This document shows, one piece after another, positions 33,346-41,712 of a DNA stretch of 42,442 bases. The stretch covers positions 1 to 42,442 of the forward strand of contig NZ_LGDY01000143.1 in assembly GCF_001279525.1 (NCBI RefSeq), given 5' to 3'. Both the position numbers and the translations under genes were made by a program. The notes under the pieces were generated by a model, which was not told the DNA's origin, did no database searches, and saw only the letters and a list, made by a program, of their open reading frames with translations. Origin of the DNA: Nocardia sp. NRRL S-836 (GTDB lineage: Bacteria > Actinomycetota > Actinomycetes > Mycobacteriales > Pseudonocardiaceae). Within the stretch, counting starts at the first letter, position 1. Each line of letters starts with the position of its first letter.

Positions 33346-34746
33346 TCAGTCGACGGTGACCAGTGCCTCCGGCTGCGGCCGGCGGGACTTCACGAAGCGC
33401 CAGCCGAGGAACAGCACCAGGGCCAGGCCGGGGATCGACCAGAACGCGATCCGTTCGGCGTGACCGGTCGAGAACGCCATCTGCCCGACCACCAGCGCGA
33501 GGAACGCGAGCGTCGCCCACGACGTGTACGGCGCGCCGGGCATCCGGTACGAGGGCCGTTCGACCTCGCCCCTCAACGCCTTCTGCCGCAGCTTCATCTG
33601 GCAGACGATCAGCGTGGCCCACGTCGACACGACACCCAGCGACGCGACGGCGATCGCGATGTCGAACGCGTCCTTCGGCACGACGTAGTTCAGCACCACG
33701 CCGAACAGGTACGCGATGCCGGTGAACAGGATGCCGCCGTAGGGCACGTGCCGGGAGTTCATCCGGCCGGTGATCGCGGGCGCCTCGCCCTTCTGCGCGA
33801 GCGAGCGCAGGATGCGGCCGGTGGAGTACAGGCCCGAGTTGCACGACGACAGCGCGGCCGTCAGCACCACGGCGTTCATGATGTCGCCGACCGCCGGGAT
33901 GCCCAGTGCCGAGAACACGGTCACGAACGGCGACTCGGTGCCGGTGTAGTGGTCCCACGGCAGCAGCATCGTCAGCAGCAGCACCGAACCGACGTAGAAG
34001 ATCGCGATGCGGTAGACCACGCCGTTGATCGCGCGCGGCATGATCTTCTCGGGGTCCTTGGTCTCGCCGGCCGCGATGCCGACCAGCTCGATGGCCGAGT
34101 AGGCGAAGATCACGGCCTGCAGGGTCATCAGCGCGACGCCGAAGCCGGCCGGGAACAGGCCGCCGTGGCCCAGGGTGTTGGAGACCGAGGCGGTGGTGCC
34201 GCCGATGTCCGCGGCGCCGATCACCAGGCCGATGCCGGTGACCAGGAAGACGACGATCGCGGTCACCTTGATGACGCTGAACCAGAACTCCAGCTCGCCG
34301 AACAGCTTCACGGACAGCATGTTGATCGCGACGAGCACGACCAGCGCCACCAGCGCGGTGATCCACTGCGGCATGTCGGGGAACCACTTGTGCATGTAGA
34401 TCGCGACGGCGGTGATCTCGGCGATGCCGGTCATCGCCCAGTTGACCCAGTACATCCAGCCGGATGTGAAGCCCGCCCACGGGCCGATGAACTCGCGGGC
34501 GTACTCCACGAAGCTGCCGGCGACCGGGCGGTGCAGGACGAGCTCACCCAGCGCGCGCATGACGAAGAACGCCGCGAGGCCGCACAACGCGTAGGACAGG
34601 ATCAGCGACGGCCCCGCCGCGGCGAGGCGTCCGCCCGCGCCCAGGAAGAGGCCGACGCCGATCGCGCCACCGATTGCGATCATCTGCACCTGGCGCTTGC
34701 TCAGCGCCTTGGTGTAGCCGTCCGCATCAGTTTCCACAGAACTCAC
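33346..34746 (-). CDS. Amino-acid permease, APC superfamily (AAT type)
   Basis: 466 aa with 12 predicted helices. The start MSSVETDADGYTKALSKRQV is followed by the APC signature QMIAIGGAIGVGLFLGAGGR and GPSLILSYALCGLAAFFVMR, then GELVLHRPVAGSFVEYAREF. It belongs to the group of AnsP/GabP-like permeases; substrate not determinable. GTG 34746 has GGAAGGA about 8 nt upstream. It follows the trans-sulfuration gene by 76 bp on the same strand, so import and catabolism of a sulfur or related amino acid is plausible. Confidence 0.93.
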   Translation of the reverse strand: MSSVETDADGYTKALSKRQVQMIAIGGAIGVGLFLGAGGRLAAAGPSLILSYALCGLAAFFVMRALGELVLHRPVAGSFVEYAREFIGPWAGFTSGWMYWVNWAMTGIAEITAVAIYMHKWFPDMPQWITALVALVVLVAINMLSVKLFGELEFWFSVIKVTAIVVFLVTGIGLVIGAADIGGTTASVSNTLGHGGLFPAGFGVALMTLQAVIFAYSAIELVGIAAGETKDPEKIMPRAINGVVYRIAIFYVGSVLLLTMLLPWDHYTGTESPFVTVFSALGIPAVGDIMNAVVLTAALSSCNSGLYSTGRILRSLAQKGEAPAITGRMNSRHVPYGGILFTGIAYLFGVVLNYVVPKDAFDIAIAVASLGVVSTWATLIVCQMKLRQKALRGEVERPSYRMPGAPYTSWATLAFLALVVGQMAFSTGHAERIAFWSIPGLALVLFLGWRFVKSRRPQPEALVTVD

Positions 34747-34757
34747 GAAGAGGTTCC

Positions 34758-34823
34758 TTCCGAAACGGAAAAATGCTCGCGTCGGAACCTCCCGCGCCCC
34801 GACGCGCTGATGCGTCGGAACCT
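34758..34823 (-). promoter_or_regulatory. Structured leader between trans-sulfuration gene and permease
   Basis: Two direct copies of GCGTCGGAACCT (34779-34790, 34812-34823), a CCGACGC/GCGTCGG hairpin (34799-34818) and TTCCGAAACGGAA (34758-34770). On the minus strand a T-run precedes the last hairpin. It could tune read-through into the permease; this is inference. Confidence 0.45.
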
Positions 34824-36010
34824 TAGTGAGTGGCGGTCATCACCAAGAAATCAGTTGGGGAAGACTTAACGTAAGCGACGTCACACAGTGCGGCGTCGAG
34901 ATCCTCCCAAATGTCCTCGACGTGCTCCAATCCGACGGAAATGCGCAGCAAATTGTCCGGAACTCCCGATGCACGCAGTTCTTCGCCGGGAACGAGCCGG
35001 TGGGTGAGCGCGGAGGGGTGTTCGATCAGCGTGTCCACCGAGCCCAGCGAGACGGCGGGCGTCACGAGCCGCAGCCGCCGCACGACCTCGGCCGGGTCGC
35101 CGTGCACGCCGAACGCGATCATCGCGCCGGTCCCCCGCAGCTGCCGCGACGCGGACGGGTAGCGCACGAACTCCACGGCGTCGTGCTCGGCCAGCCGTGC
35201 CGCGAGCACCGCGGCCGATCGCGACGCCGCCTCGACCCGCAGCGGCAGGGTGGCGAGCCCGCGGTGCAGCAGGTAGCCGCCCAGCGGGTGCAGCACGGCG
35301 CCGGTGATGATCCTGACCTGCCGCAACGCCGCCGCGCGCTCCTCGGCGCAGGCCACGACGCCGCCGAGCACGTCACCGTGCCCGCCCAGGTACTTGGTGC
35401 CGGAGTGCAGCACGTACGACGCCCCGTGCAGCGCCGGGTTCTGCAGGATCGGCGTGGCGAAGGTGTTGTCCACCATGACCGGAACCGGGCCGGCCTGCCG
35501 CACGACGTGCTCGATGTCGACGACGTCGAGGTTGGGGTTGGCCGGCGTCTCGACGACGACCAGCCCGGTGTCCGGCCGGATCGCGGCGGACACCCGGCCG
35601 GCCTCGGCGTAGGTCGTGGTGACGCCCAGCAGACCGGACGACAGCAGGTGGTCGGTGCCGCCGTACAGCGGCCGCACGGCCACGACGTGCGGTTTTCCGG
35701 CCATCACGCACGCGGCCTGGACCACGGCGGTCACCGCGGCCATGCCGCTGCCGAACGCCACGGCCGCCTCGGTGTGCTCCAGCGCGGCCAGCGCCTGTTC
35801 GAACCGCGCCACGGTCGGGTTGTGCAACCGGGCGTACACCGGCGACGCGGCGTGCGCCGCCCCGGTGGCCCACTCGCCCAGCGCCGCCCCGCCCTGCACC
35901 TGGTCGGGCACGGGGTAGGTGGTGGACAGGTCGATGGGAGGAGCGTGCACACCCAGCTCGGCGAGGTCTTCGCGGCCGCCATGCACTGCGATGGTCTCGA
36001 TGCGCGTCAT
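34823..36010 (-). CDS. Trans-sulfuration family PLP enzyme (cystathionine/methionine gamma-lyase type)
   Basis: 395 aa. The PLP-binding Lys206 is in YVLHSGTKYLGGHGD. Other family elements are YARLHNPTVARFEQALAALE, AFGSGMAAVTAVV, VRPLYGGTDHLL, VETPANPNLDVVDI, VDNTFATPILQNP and SLGSVDTLIEHPSALTH. Cystathionine gamma-lyase, gamma-synthase and methionine gamma-lyase cannot be separated by eye. It is divergent from an Lrp/AsnC regulator and followed by an amino-acid permease, an arrangement seen for methionine gamma-lyase loci. PLP from the nearby pdxST would be its cofactor. Confidence 0.92.
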   Translation of the reverse strand: MTRIETIAVHGGREDLAELGVHAPPIDLSTTYPVPDQVQGGAALGEWATGAAHAASPVYARLHNPTVARFEQALAALEHTEAAVAFGSGMAAVTAVVQAACVMAGKPHVVAVRPLYGGTDHLLSSGLLGVTTTYAEAGRVSAAIRPDTGLVVVETPANPNLDVVDIEHVVRQAGPVPVMVDNTFATPILQNPALHGASYVLHSGTKYLGGHGDVLGGVVACAEERAAALRQVRIITGAVLHPLGGYLLHRGLATLPLRVEAASRSAAVLAARLAEHDAVEFVRYPSASRQLRGTGAMIAFGVHGDPAEVVRRLRLVTPAVSLGSVDTLIEHPSALTHRLVPGEELRASGVPDNLLRISVGLEHVEDIWEDLDAALCDVAYVKSSPTDFLVMTATH

Positions 36011-36084
36011 GACCGGAATGGTGGAGACTTCCTCGGCAGAGTGGGCACAACACCGCACAGGTTTCGGTGGAAGGGTGATTCGCC

Positions 36085-36525
36085 GTGCTGGATTCGATCG
36101 ACGAGGCCATCGTGCGGGAGCTGCGGAAGGACGCGCGGCTGCAGAACAAGGACCTGGCCGAACGCGTGAACGTCGCACAGTCCACCGCCGTCGTGCGGCA
36201 CCGCGCGCTGCGGGACCGCGGGGTGATCACCGGCTACCACGCGGAGATCGACCTGGGCGCGGTGGGACGGCCGGTGCAGGCGATGCTCGCGTTGAAGATC
36301 CGGCCGCACACCAAGGAGATCGTCGACCCGTTCATGGCCTACGTGCTGGGCCTGCCGGAAACGCTCGCGCTGTCCCACGTGACCGGCCCGGAGGATTTCC
36401 TCGTGCACGTCGCCGTGTCGGACGTCGGTCATCTGCAACGACTCGTGCTGGACAAGTTCACCAGCCGGCGGGAAGTGACCGAGGTGCACACGAATCTGCT
36501 CTTTTCCCACGTTCGCAAGTACTGA
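36085..36525 (+). CDS. Lrp/AsnC-family regulator
   Basis: 146 aa. The N-terminal HTH (IVRELRKDARLQNKDLAERV, VAQSTAVVRHRALRDRGVIT) precedes an effector (RAM) domain (AMLALKIRPHTKEIVDPFMA, HVTGPEDFLVHVAVSDVGHL). It senses amino acids and typically regulates the adjacent divergent gene, here the trans-sulfuration enzyme across a 74-bp gap. The start is GTG 36085, with GGAAGG about 10 nt upstream. Confidence 0.94.
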   Translation: MLDSIDEAIVRELRKDARLQNKDLAERVNVAQSTAVVRHRALRDRGVITGYHAEIDLGAVGRPVQAMLALKIRPHTKEIVDPFMAYVLGLPETLALSHVTGPEDFLVHVAVSDVGHLQRLVLDKFTSRREVTEVHTNLLFSHVRKY

Positions 36526-36535
36526 TTGCGAACGC

Positions 36536-36844
36536 CTATGCCACGCCGATGAGCCGCAAACCGGCCGTGGTCGCCGCGGCCAGCACAATGACCGCGACAA
36601 ACGGCAGTTTGCGCCATGCCGCGAGCCCGCCGACCAGGACACCGGTTGCGAGCGCCCACCCGCCGAACTGCTTTCCGCTCGTCAATGCCGAGATCGCCAC
36701 GAGCGCGAACAACAGCACCGTCGCCGAGGCGGACAGCAGCTCACGCACCCGGTCCGGCAGCGTGACGCGGTCGCGCAGCAGCGGCCCGGCGAAGCGGATC
36801 GCGAACGTGCCCGCGGCGAGGATCAGGACTGCGGTGACGGGCAC
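36536..36844 (-). CDS. azlD: AzlD-like small subunit of branched-chain amino-acid exporter
   Basis: 102 aa with four hydrophobic helices: VTAVLILAAGTFAIRFAGPL, LLSASATVLLFALVAISAL, GGWALATGVLVGGLAAW, VAVIVLAAATTAGLRLIG. RFAGP and the size fit AzlD. It works with AzlC to export branched-chain or related amino acids. It overlaps azlC by 22 bp, so expression is coupled. Confidence 0.9.
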   Translation of the reverse strand: MPVTAVLILAAGTFAIRFAGPLLRDRVTLPDRVRELLSASATVLLFALVAISALTSGKQFGGWALATGVLVGGLAAWRKLPFVAVIVLAAATTAGLRLIGVA

Positions 36845-37506
36845 GGCTCCTCCTCCTTCTTCTTGGCCGGCCTGAACGCCACCAGCCCGGCCAGCGCGAG
36901 CAGCACCGGCACCCCCGCGGGCAGGAACGGCGTGGCCGCGAGCGCGATCACGGCCCCGAGCAACGCGGAGTTGCGGGTCGCGGCGTCCTTGAGCGCGGGC
37001 AGCGTGAGCGCGAGCAGGGCCGCGGGGAACGCCGCGTCCAGCCCGAACGTCCCCGGATCACCGATCGCCTGCCCGGCGAGCGCGCCGATCAGCACACCGG
37101 TGTTCCAGCTGAAGAACAGCGACACGCCACACGCCCAGTAGGCCGCCCGTGCGCGCGCTGGGTCCTTCTGCGCCATCGCGAAGGCCGTCGACTCGTCGAT
37201 CAGCAGGTGGCTGCCGACGATCCGCGCGAGCCACCCGGTGCCCAGGACGTCGCCGATCGCGAGCCCGAACGGCAGGTGCCGCGCGTTGAGCACCAGCCCG
37301 GCGAGCACGGCGGCGGCCGGACTGCCACCGGCGGCGACGATGCCGACCGCCATGAACTGGGAGCCTCCCGCGAAGATCGCCACCGACATCAGGACGGGCA
37401 GCCACCACGGGAGACCGGACGCGACCGAGATCGCGCCGAAGGAGGCACCGGTGACCGCGGCGCCGAGCGCCACCGCGGTGACGTCACGCAGCAGCCCTGG
37501 ATCCAT
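36823..37506 (-). CDS. azlC: AzlC-like large subunit of branched-chain amino-acid exporter
   Basis: 227 aa with about seven helices. AzlC features are GAAVTGASFGAISVASGL, MSVAIFAGGSQFMAVGIVAA, LNARHLPFGLAIGDVL and LIDESTAFAMAQKD. The C-terminus is charged (RPAKKKEEEPCP). It is divergent from an XRE-cupin regulator, with palindromes between the two genes that probably control azlCD. Confidence 0.93.
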   Translation of the reverse strand: MDPGLLRDVTAVALGAAVTGASFGAISVASGLPWWLPVLMSVAIFAGGSQFMAVGIVAAGGSPAAAVLAGLVLNARHLPFGLAIGDVLGTGWLARIVGSHLLIDESTAFAMAQKDPARARAAYWACGVSLFFSWNTGVLIGALAGQAIGDPGTFGLDAAFPAALLALTLPALKDAATRNSALLGAVIALAATPFLPAGVPVLLALAGLVAFRPAKKKEEEPCPSPQS

Positions 37507-37522
37507 TGACCCCGCACCGGGG

Positions 37523-37538
37523 GTTCGCCATGTCGAAC
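37523..37538. promoter_or_regulatory. Palindromic operator 1, azlC/XRE-cupin
   Basis: GTTCGCCATGTCGAAC, the GTTCG-N6-CGAAC form. It shares outer arms with operator 2, 33 bp further right. Confidence 0.65.
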
Positions 37539-37571
37539 GCATCACCCGATACGATGAACACCTGACCGGGT

Positions 37572-37587
37572 GTTCGTCAAGACGAAC
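37572..37587. promoter_or_regulatory. Palindromic operator 2, azlC/XRE-cupin
   Basis: GTTCGTCAAGACGAAC, a perfect 7-2-7 palindrome ending 12 bp before the XRE-cupin start, a position suited to autorepression. A GAACACC/GGTGTTC inverted pair (37556-37575) partly overlaps it. Confidence 0.7.
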
Positions 37588-37599
37588 GATTGGACTTCT

Positions 37600-38154
37600 G
37601 TGTCGAACGCACCACTCGACCTGATCGCGGCCAACCTCCGCCGCGAGCGCGACCGCACCGGCCTGTCGCTGTCCGAGCTGGCCAAGAAGGCGGGCATCGC
37701 GAAGTCGACGCTCTCGCAGCTGGAGTCGGCGACCGGCAACCCGAGCGTCGAGACCCTCTGGGCCCTCGGCGTGGCGCTCGGCATCCCGTTCAGCAGCCTG
37801 GTCGAACCCGCGGTCCCCCGCGTCCAGGTCATCCGCGCCGGTCAGGGCCCGGTCATCCACTCCGAGCGCGCGCACTACTCCGCAACGCTGCTCGCGGCGT
37901 GCCGTCCGGGCACCAAGCACGACATCTACTGGCTGGCACTCGAACCGGGCGGCGCCCGCGAGTCGGAACCGCACGTGCCGGGCAGCGTCGAGCACATGGT
38001 CGTGACGACCGGCCGCTGCCTCGCCGGGCTCGCCGACGACCCGGTCGAGCTGGGGCCGGGTGACTACATCGTCTACCCGGGAGACCTGCCGCACATCTGC
38101 AAGGCGCTGGAGCCGGGCACGACCGCCGTGATGGTGATGGAGCACACGACCTGA
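37600..38154 (+). CDS. XRE-cupin transcriptional regulator
   Basis: 184 aa. The HTH_XRE (NLRRERDRTGLSLSELAKKA, GIAKSTLSQLESATGNPSVE) is joined to a C-terminal cupin (PHVPGSVEHMVVTTGRCLAG, ELGPGDYIVYPGDLPHICKA), a small-molecule sensor. This architecture (YdcN-like) commonly regulates AzlCD. GTG 37600 was chosen since the start of the conserved N-terminus follows (SNAPLDLIAANL) and the palindromes then lie upstream. Confidence 0.93.
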   Translation: MSNAPLDLIAANLRRERDRTGLSLSELAKKAGIAKSTLSQLESATGNPSVETLWALGVALGIPFSSLVEPAVPRVQVIRAGQGPVIHSERAHYSATLLAACRPGTKHDIYWLALEPGGARESEPHVPGSVEHMVVTTGRCLAGLADDPVELGPGDYIVYPGDLPHICKALEPGTTAVMVMEHTT

Positions 38155-38188
38155 AGTCGGCGCCCACATGCCCGAGGCACCGTGCACC

Positions 38189-38206
38189 GAAGCGGAACTC
38201 CGCTTC
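38189..38206 (+). terminator. Short hairpin after XRE-cupin gene
   Basis: GAAGCGG (38189-38195) and CCGCTTC (38200-38206) with a 4-nt loop, 35 bp past the stop. It is a plausible terminator separating helR. Confidence 0.55.
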
Positions 38207-38232
38207 CTGCCCACTCAACCATATAGCAGACA

Positions 38233-38254
38233 GGGGCCCTTGCCACAAGACCCC
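38233..38254 (+). promoter_or_regulatory. RAE-like inverted repeat upstream of helR
   Basis: GGGG at 38233-38236, the core CTTGCCACAAG at 38239-38249 and CCCC at 38251-38254. Streptomyces and other actinobacteria carry a rifamycin-associated element with the same plan (GGGG, CTTG-N3-CAAG, CCCC) upstream of rifamycin-inducible genes, including helR. The site is 53 bp before the helR start. Confidence 0.75.
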
Positions 38255-38307
38255 GTTCATACCTCAAACTCATCGCCTAAGCCGTAACCAGGCGCTTTGG
38301 GGAGCAC

Positions 38308-40479
38308 GTGTCAAACCAGGGGTATGAAGCAGAACTGCAGTCCGAGCGCGCCTACGTTGCTGATCTGTACGCACGGCTCGATGCGGACCGCGCGCGCGTG
38401 CAGGAGGCGTTCACCGCTGCCCTGCGCGGCACCGGTGGAACGGTCATGGAACGTGACCAGGAAGTGCGCGCGCGGCACAAGGAGATGAAGCGGCTGGAGG
38501 TGGCCGACGACGGCCTGTGCTTCGGCCGGCTGGACAGCCTCGACGGCGAGGTGTCCTACATCGGCCGGATCGGCATCTTCGACGAGGAACGCGACTTCGA
38601 GCCGGTGCTGCTCGACTGGCGCGCGCCGTCGTCGCGGCCGTTCTACACGGCCACGGGCGCGAACTCGGAGGGCATGCGGCGGCGGCGTCAGTTCCACACG
38701 AACCGGCGTGCTCTCGTCGACTTCACCGACGAGGTCTTCGGCCGTCCCGACGCCGAGGAGCGCGGTGACGCGGCGTTGCTGGCGGCGGTCAACGCGCCGC
38801 GCGGCGAGGGCATGCGCGACATCGTCGCGACCATCCAGTCCGAACAGGACGCGATCATCCGGCTCGACCACCCCGGCGTGCTGGTGATCGAGGGCGGTCC
38901 CGGCACCGGCAAGACGGTCGTGGCGCTGCACCGCGTGGCGTACCTGCTGTACACGCAGCGGGAGCGGATGGAACGCCACGGCGTGCTCGTCGTCGGCCCG
39001 AACCCGGCGTTCCTCAACCACATCGGGCGGGTGCTGCCGTCGCTGGGCGAGTCCGACGTGGTGTTCATGACCGCCGGTGACTTCGTGCCCGGCATGAAGG
39101 TCACCGCGGAGGACCCCGCGGACGCCGCGCGGCTCAAGGGCTCGCTGAAGATGCTGGACGTGCTCGCGGCGGCGGTCGCGGACCGCCAGCGCCTGCCGGA
39201 GGAGCCGATCGCGATCGGCCTGAAGGACATCACCGTCCACATCAACGCCGAGACCGCCGAGTGGGCCCGTCAGGAGGCCCGCGACACCGGCCTGCCGCAC
39301 AACGAGGCGCGCGCCACGTTCGTCGAGATCGTCACCTACGTGCTGACCGAGCGGGCGATCGCGCGCATCGGCAAGGGCTGGCTGTCGCGCGAGGACAAGC
39401 AGGGCTGGGAGGACATGCGGTCGGGGCTGCTGAAGGACCTCGCGGAGGACGCGACGTTCCTGGCCGCGATGGACGACCTGTGGCCGGTGCTGACCCCGCA
39501 GACGCTGCTGTCGTCCCTGCTGTCGTCGGCCGACCGCCTGGCCGCCGCCGGTGGCGACCCCGCCCTGCTGCGCGCGGACGGTGCCGCGTGGACCGTCTCG
39601 GACGTGCCGCTGCTCGACGAGCTGTACGACCTGCTGGGCCGCGACAAGATCACCGAGATGACCCGTGAGCGGGCGGCGCTGGAGGAGCGCAGGGCGGAGG
39701 CCGCCTACGCCGAGGCCGTGCTGGACAGCATGACCAACCGCCAGGACCACATGGACGACGAGGACCACCTCTTCGCCACCGACCTCCTGCAGGCGGAGGA
39801 CCTGGCGTTCCGGTTCGAGGAGCACGACACCCGCACCCTCGCCGAACGCGCCACCGCCGACCGCGGCTGGACCTACCGCCACGTCGTCGTCGACGAGGCC
39901 CAGGAACTGTCCGAAATGGACTGGCGCGTCCTGATGCGACGCTGCCCGGGCCGTTCGTTCACCGTCGTCGGCGACCTGGCCCAGCGCCGCACCGCCGCGG
40001 GCGCCGTGACGTGGGCCGACATGCTCGACCCGTACGTGAAGGGCCGGTGGGTCTACCGCTCGCTCACCGTCAACTACCGCACCCCCGCCGAGATCATGGC
40101 CGTCGCTGCCCGCGTGCTCGCCGAGTTCGCCCCCGACGTCCAGGCCCCGGAGTCGGTGCGCGCCAACGGTGTCCAGCCCTGGGCGCGGAAGGTGACCGAG
40201 CCGGAGCTGCCGTCGGCGATCGCGGAGTTCGAGGCGGCGGAAGCGTTGCTGGAGGGCACGAGCGTCGTGATCGGCCCGCCCGGCGTGCCCGGCACCGTGC
40301 CCGCCTCGGAGACGAAGGGCCTGGAGTTCGACTCGGTGCTCGTCGTCGCGCCCGAGCAGATCATGGCCGACGGCCCGCGCGGCGCGGCCGAGCTGTACGT
40401 GGCGCTCACCCGTGCCACGCAACGCCTCGGCGTCCTGCACCTCGGCCCGTTGCCCGAAGCGCTGAGCTCGCTGGCCTGA
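38308..40479 (+). CDS. helR: HelR-type (class II HelD) helicase-like RNA polymerase recycling and rifamycin-protection protein
   Basis: 723 aa, SF1 UvrD-like. An N-terminal coiled region (YEAELQSERAYVADLYARLD) and LLDWRAPSSRPFYTATG precede Walker A GGPGTGKT (196-203). Later motifs are VVVDEAQELSEMDWRVL, VVGDLAQRR, LTVNYRTPAEIM, ETKGLEFDSVLVV and LYVALTRATQRLGVLH. HelD proteins pull stalled RNA polymerase off DNA; HelR in Streptomyces venezuelae displaces rifamycins from the enzyme. The upstream inverted repeat supports the HelR assignment over general HelD. GTG 38308 has GGGGAG close by (3-4 nt, a short spacing). A terminator follows. Confidence 0.9.
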   Translation: MSNQGYEAELQSERAYVADLYARLDADRARVQEAFTAALRGTGGTVMERDQEVRARHKEMKRLEVADDGLCFGRLDSLDGEVSYIGRIGIFDEERDFEPVLLDWRAPSSRPFYTATGANSEGMRRRRQFHTNRRALVDFTDEVFGRPDAEERGDAALLAAVNAPRGEGMRDIVATIQSEQDAIIRLDHPGVLVIEGGPGTGKTVVALHRVAYLLYTQRERMERHGVLVVGPNPAFLNHIGRVLPSLGESDVVFMTAGDFVPGMKVTAEDPADAARLKGSLKMLDVLAAAVADRQRLPEEPIAIGLKDITVHINAETAEWARQEARDTGLPHNEARATFVEIVTYVLTERAIARIGKGWLSREDKQGWEDMRSGLLKDLAEDATFLAAMDDLWPVLTPQTLLSSLLSSADRLAAAGGDPALLRADGAAWTVSDVPLLDELYDLLGRDKITEMTRERAALEERRAEAAYAEAVLDSMTNRQDHMDDEDHLFATDLLQAEDLAFRFEEHDTRTLAERATADRGWTYRHVVVDEAQELSEMDWRVLMRRCPGRSFTVVGDLAQRRTAAGAVTWADMLDPYVKGRWVYRSLTVNYRTPAEIMAVAARVLAEFAPDVQAPESVRANGVQPWARKVTEPELPSAIAEFEAAEALLEGTSVVIGPPGVPGTVPASETKGLEFDSVLVVAPEQIMADGPRGAAELYVALTRATQRLGVLHLGPLPEALSSLA

Positions 40480-40481
40480 CG

Positions 40482-40518
40482 CGGAAAGGGCGCACCCGCC
40501 CGGGGTGCGCCCTTTCCG
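40482..40518. terminator. Terminator between convergent helR and pdxS
   Basis: Arms 40482-40497 and 40503-40518 (GGAAAGGGCGCACC with GGTGCGCCCTTTCC) form a perfect 16-bp stem with a 5-nt loop. It starts 3 bp after the helR stop. Confidence 0.9.
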
Positions 40519-40543
40519 GTTACCGCGTCCTACCGGCCACGTC

Positions 40544-41437
40544 CTACCAGCCGCGCTCGGCCAGGCGGTGCGGCTCCGGGATCTCGTCCACGTTGATGCC
40601 GACCATGGCCTCACCCAGGCCACGCGAGACCTTGGCGATGACGTCCGGGTCGTCGTGGAAGGTGGTGGCCTTCACGATGGCCTCGGCGCGCTGCGCCGGG
40701 TTGCCGGACTTGAAGATGCCGGAACCGACGAACACGCCCTCGGCACCGAGCTGCATCATCATCGCCGCGTCCGCCGGGGTCGCGATGCCACCGGCGGTGA
40801 ACAGCACCACGGGCAGCTTGCCGTTCTCCGCGACCTCCTTGACCAGCTCGTACGGCGCCTGGAGCTCCTTGGCGGCCACGTACAGCTCGTCCTCGGGCAG
40901 GTTCTGCAGGCGGCGGATCTCCTGGCGGATCTTGCGCATGTGCGTGGTGGCGTTGGAGACGTCACCGGTGCCCGCCTCACCCTTGGAGCGGATCATCGCC
41001 GCACCCTCGGTGATGCGGCGCAGCGCCTCACCCAGGTTCGTCGCACCGCACACGAAAGGAACGGTGAACGCCCACTTGTCGATGTGGTTCGCGTAGTCCG
41101 CCGGCGTCAGCACCTCGGACTCGTCGATGTAGTCGACACCCAGCGACGCGAGCACCTGCGCCTCGACGAAGTGACCGATGCGGGCCTTGGCCATCACCGG
41201 GATCGACACGGCGTTGATGATGCCGTCGATCAGGTCGGGGTCACTCATCCTGGCCACGCCACCCTGCGCCCGGATGTCCGCGGGCACGCGCTCGAGCGCC
41301 ATGACGGCGACGGCGCCGGCGTCCTCCGCGATCTTCGCCTGGGTGGCGTCGACCACGTCCATGATGACGCCGCCCTTGAGCATCTCGGCCATGCCGCGCT
41401 TGACGCGGGCGGTACCCGTGACCTGATCAGTGCTCAC
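40544..41437 (-). CDS. pdxS: Pyridoxal 5'-phosphate synthase subunit PdxS
   Basis: 297 aa. It makes PLP from ribose 5-phosphate, glyceraldehyde 3-phosphate and ammonia supplied by PdxT. Family elements are [40 protein letters not shown], catalytic Lys regions [16 protein letters not shown] and [10 protein letters not shown], and [20 protein letters not shown] with [14 protein letters not shown] 41437 has AAAGG about 8 nt upstream. TACGAT on the minus strand about 45 nt upstream is a possible -10. Its partner pdxT is separated by about 8 kb (31935-32561). Confidence 0.97.
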   Translation of the reverse strand: MSTDQVTGTARVKRGMAEMLKGGVIMDVVDATQAKIAEDAGAVAVMALERVPADIRAQGGVARMSDPDLIDGIINAVSIPVMAKARIGHFVEAQVLASLGVDYIDESEVLTPADYANHIDKWAFTVPFVCGATNLGEALRRITEGAAMIRSKGEAGTGDVSNATTHMRKIRQEIRRLQNLPEDELYVAAKELQAPYELVKEVAENGKLPVVLFTAGGIATPADAAMMMQLGAEGVFVGSGIFKSGNPAQRAEAIVKATTFHDDPDVIAKVSRGLGEAMVGINVDEIPEPHRLAERGW

Positions 41438-41571
41438 CTGGGCAACCTTTCAGTTGGAAGAAGTTCGGTGAGGTCATCGTAGGTCTGACGTGGCTACCTC
41501 TACGAAGCCACTGGAGGCTGGAATCAGAAGGCCACTTAGCGATCAACCGCAGGTCGTGACGGTTGTCACTT

Positions 41572-41594
41572 GGGGTTGTGGGGTGGGGTTGGGG
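41572..41594 (+). promoter_or_regulatory. G-quadruplex motif upstream of pdxS
   Basis: Four G4 tracts at 41572-41575, 41580-41583, 41585-41588 and 41591-41594, with loops of 4, 1 and 2 nt. That is an ideal quadruplex motif on the strand opposite to the pdxS message, about 135-157 bp upstream of its start. Confidence 0.7.
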
Positions 41595-41666
41595 TCCGTT
41601 TGTCTGTCGCCTTGGGTGCGGGGCTGGGTTGGGTCCGTTCGTGTGTCGCCTTGGGTGCGTGGTTGG
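41590..41666 (+). repeat. Two copies of a 39-bp direct repeat
   Basis: TCCGTTTGTCTGTCGCCTTG GGTGCG recurs as TCCGTTCGTGTGTCGCCTTG GGTGCG, 39 bp apart (41595 and 41634). Confidence 0.75.
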
Positions 41667-41712
41667 TCAGGCAGGGACGACGTTGTGGGGTCATCGCCGC
41701 TTCGCGACGATC

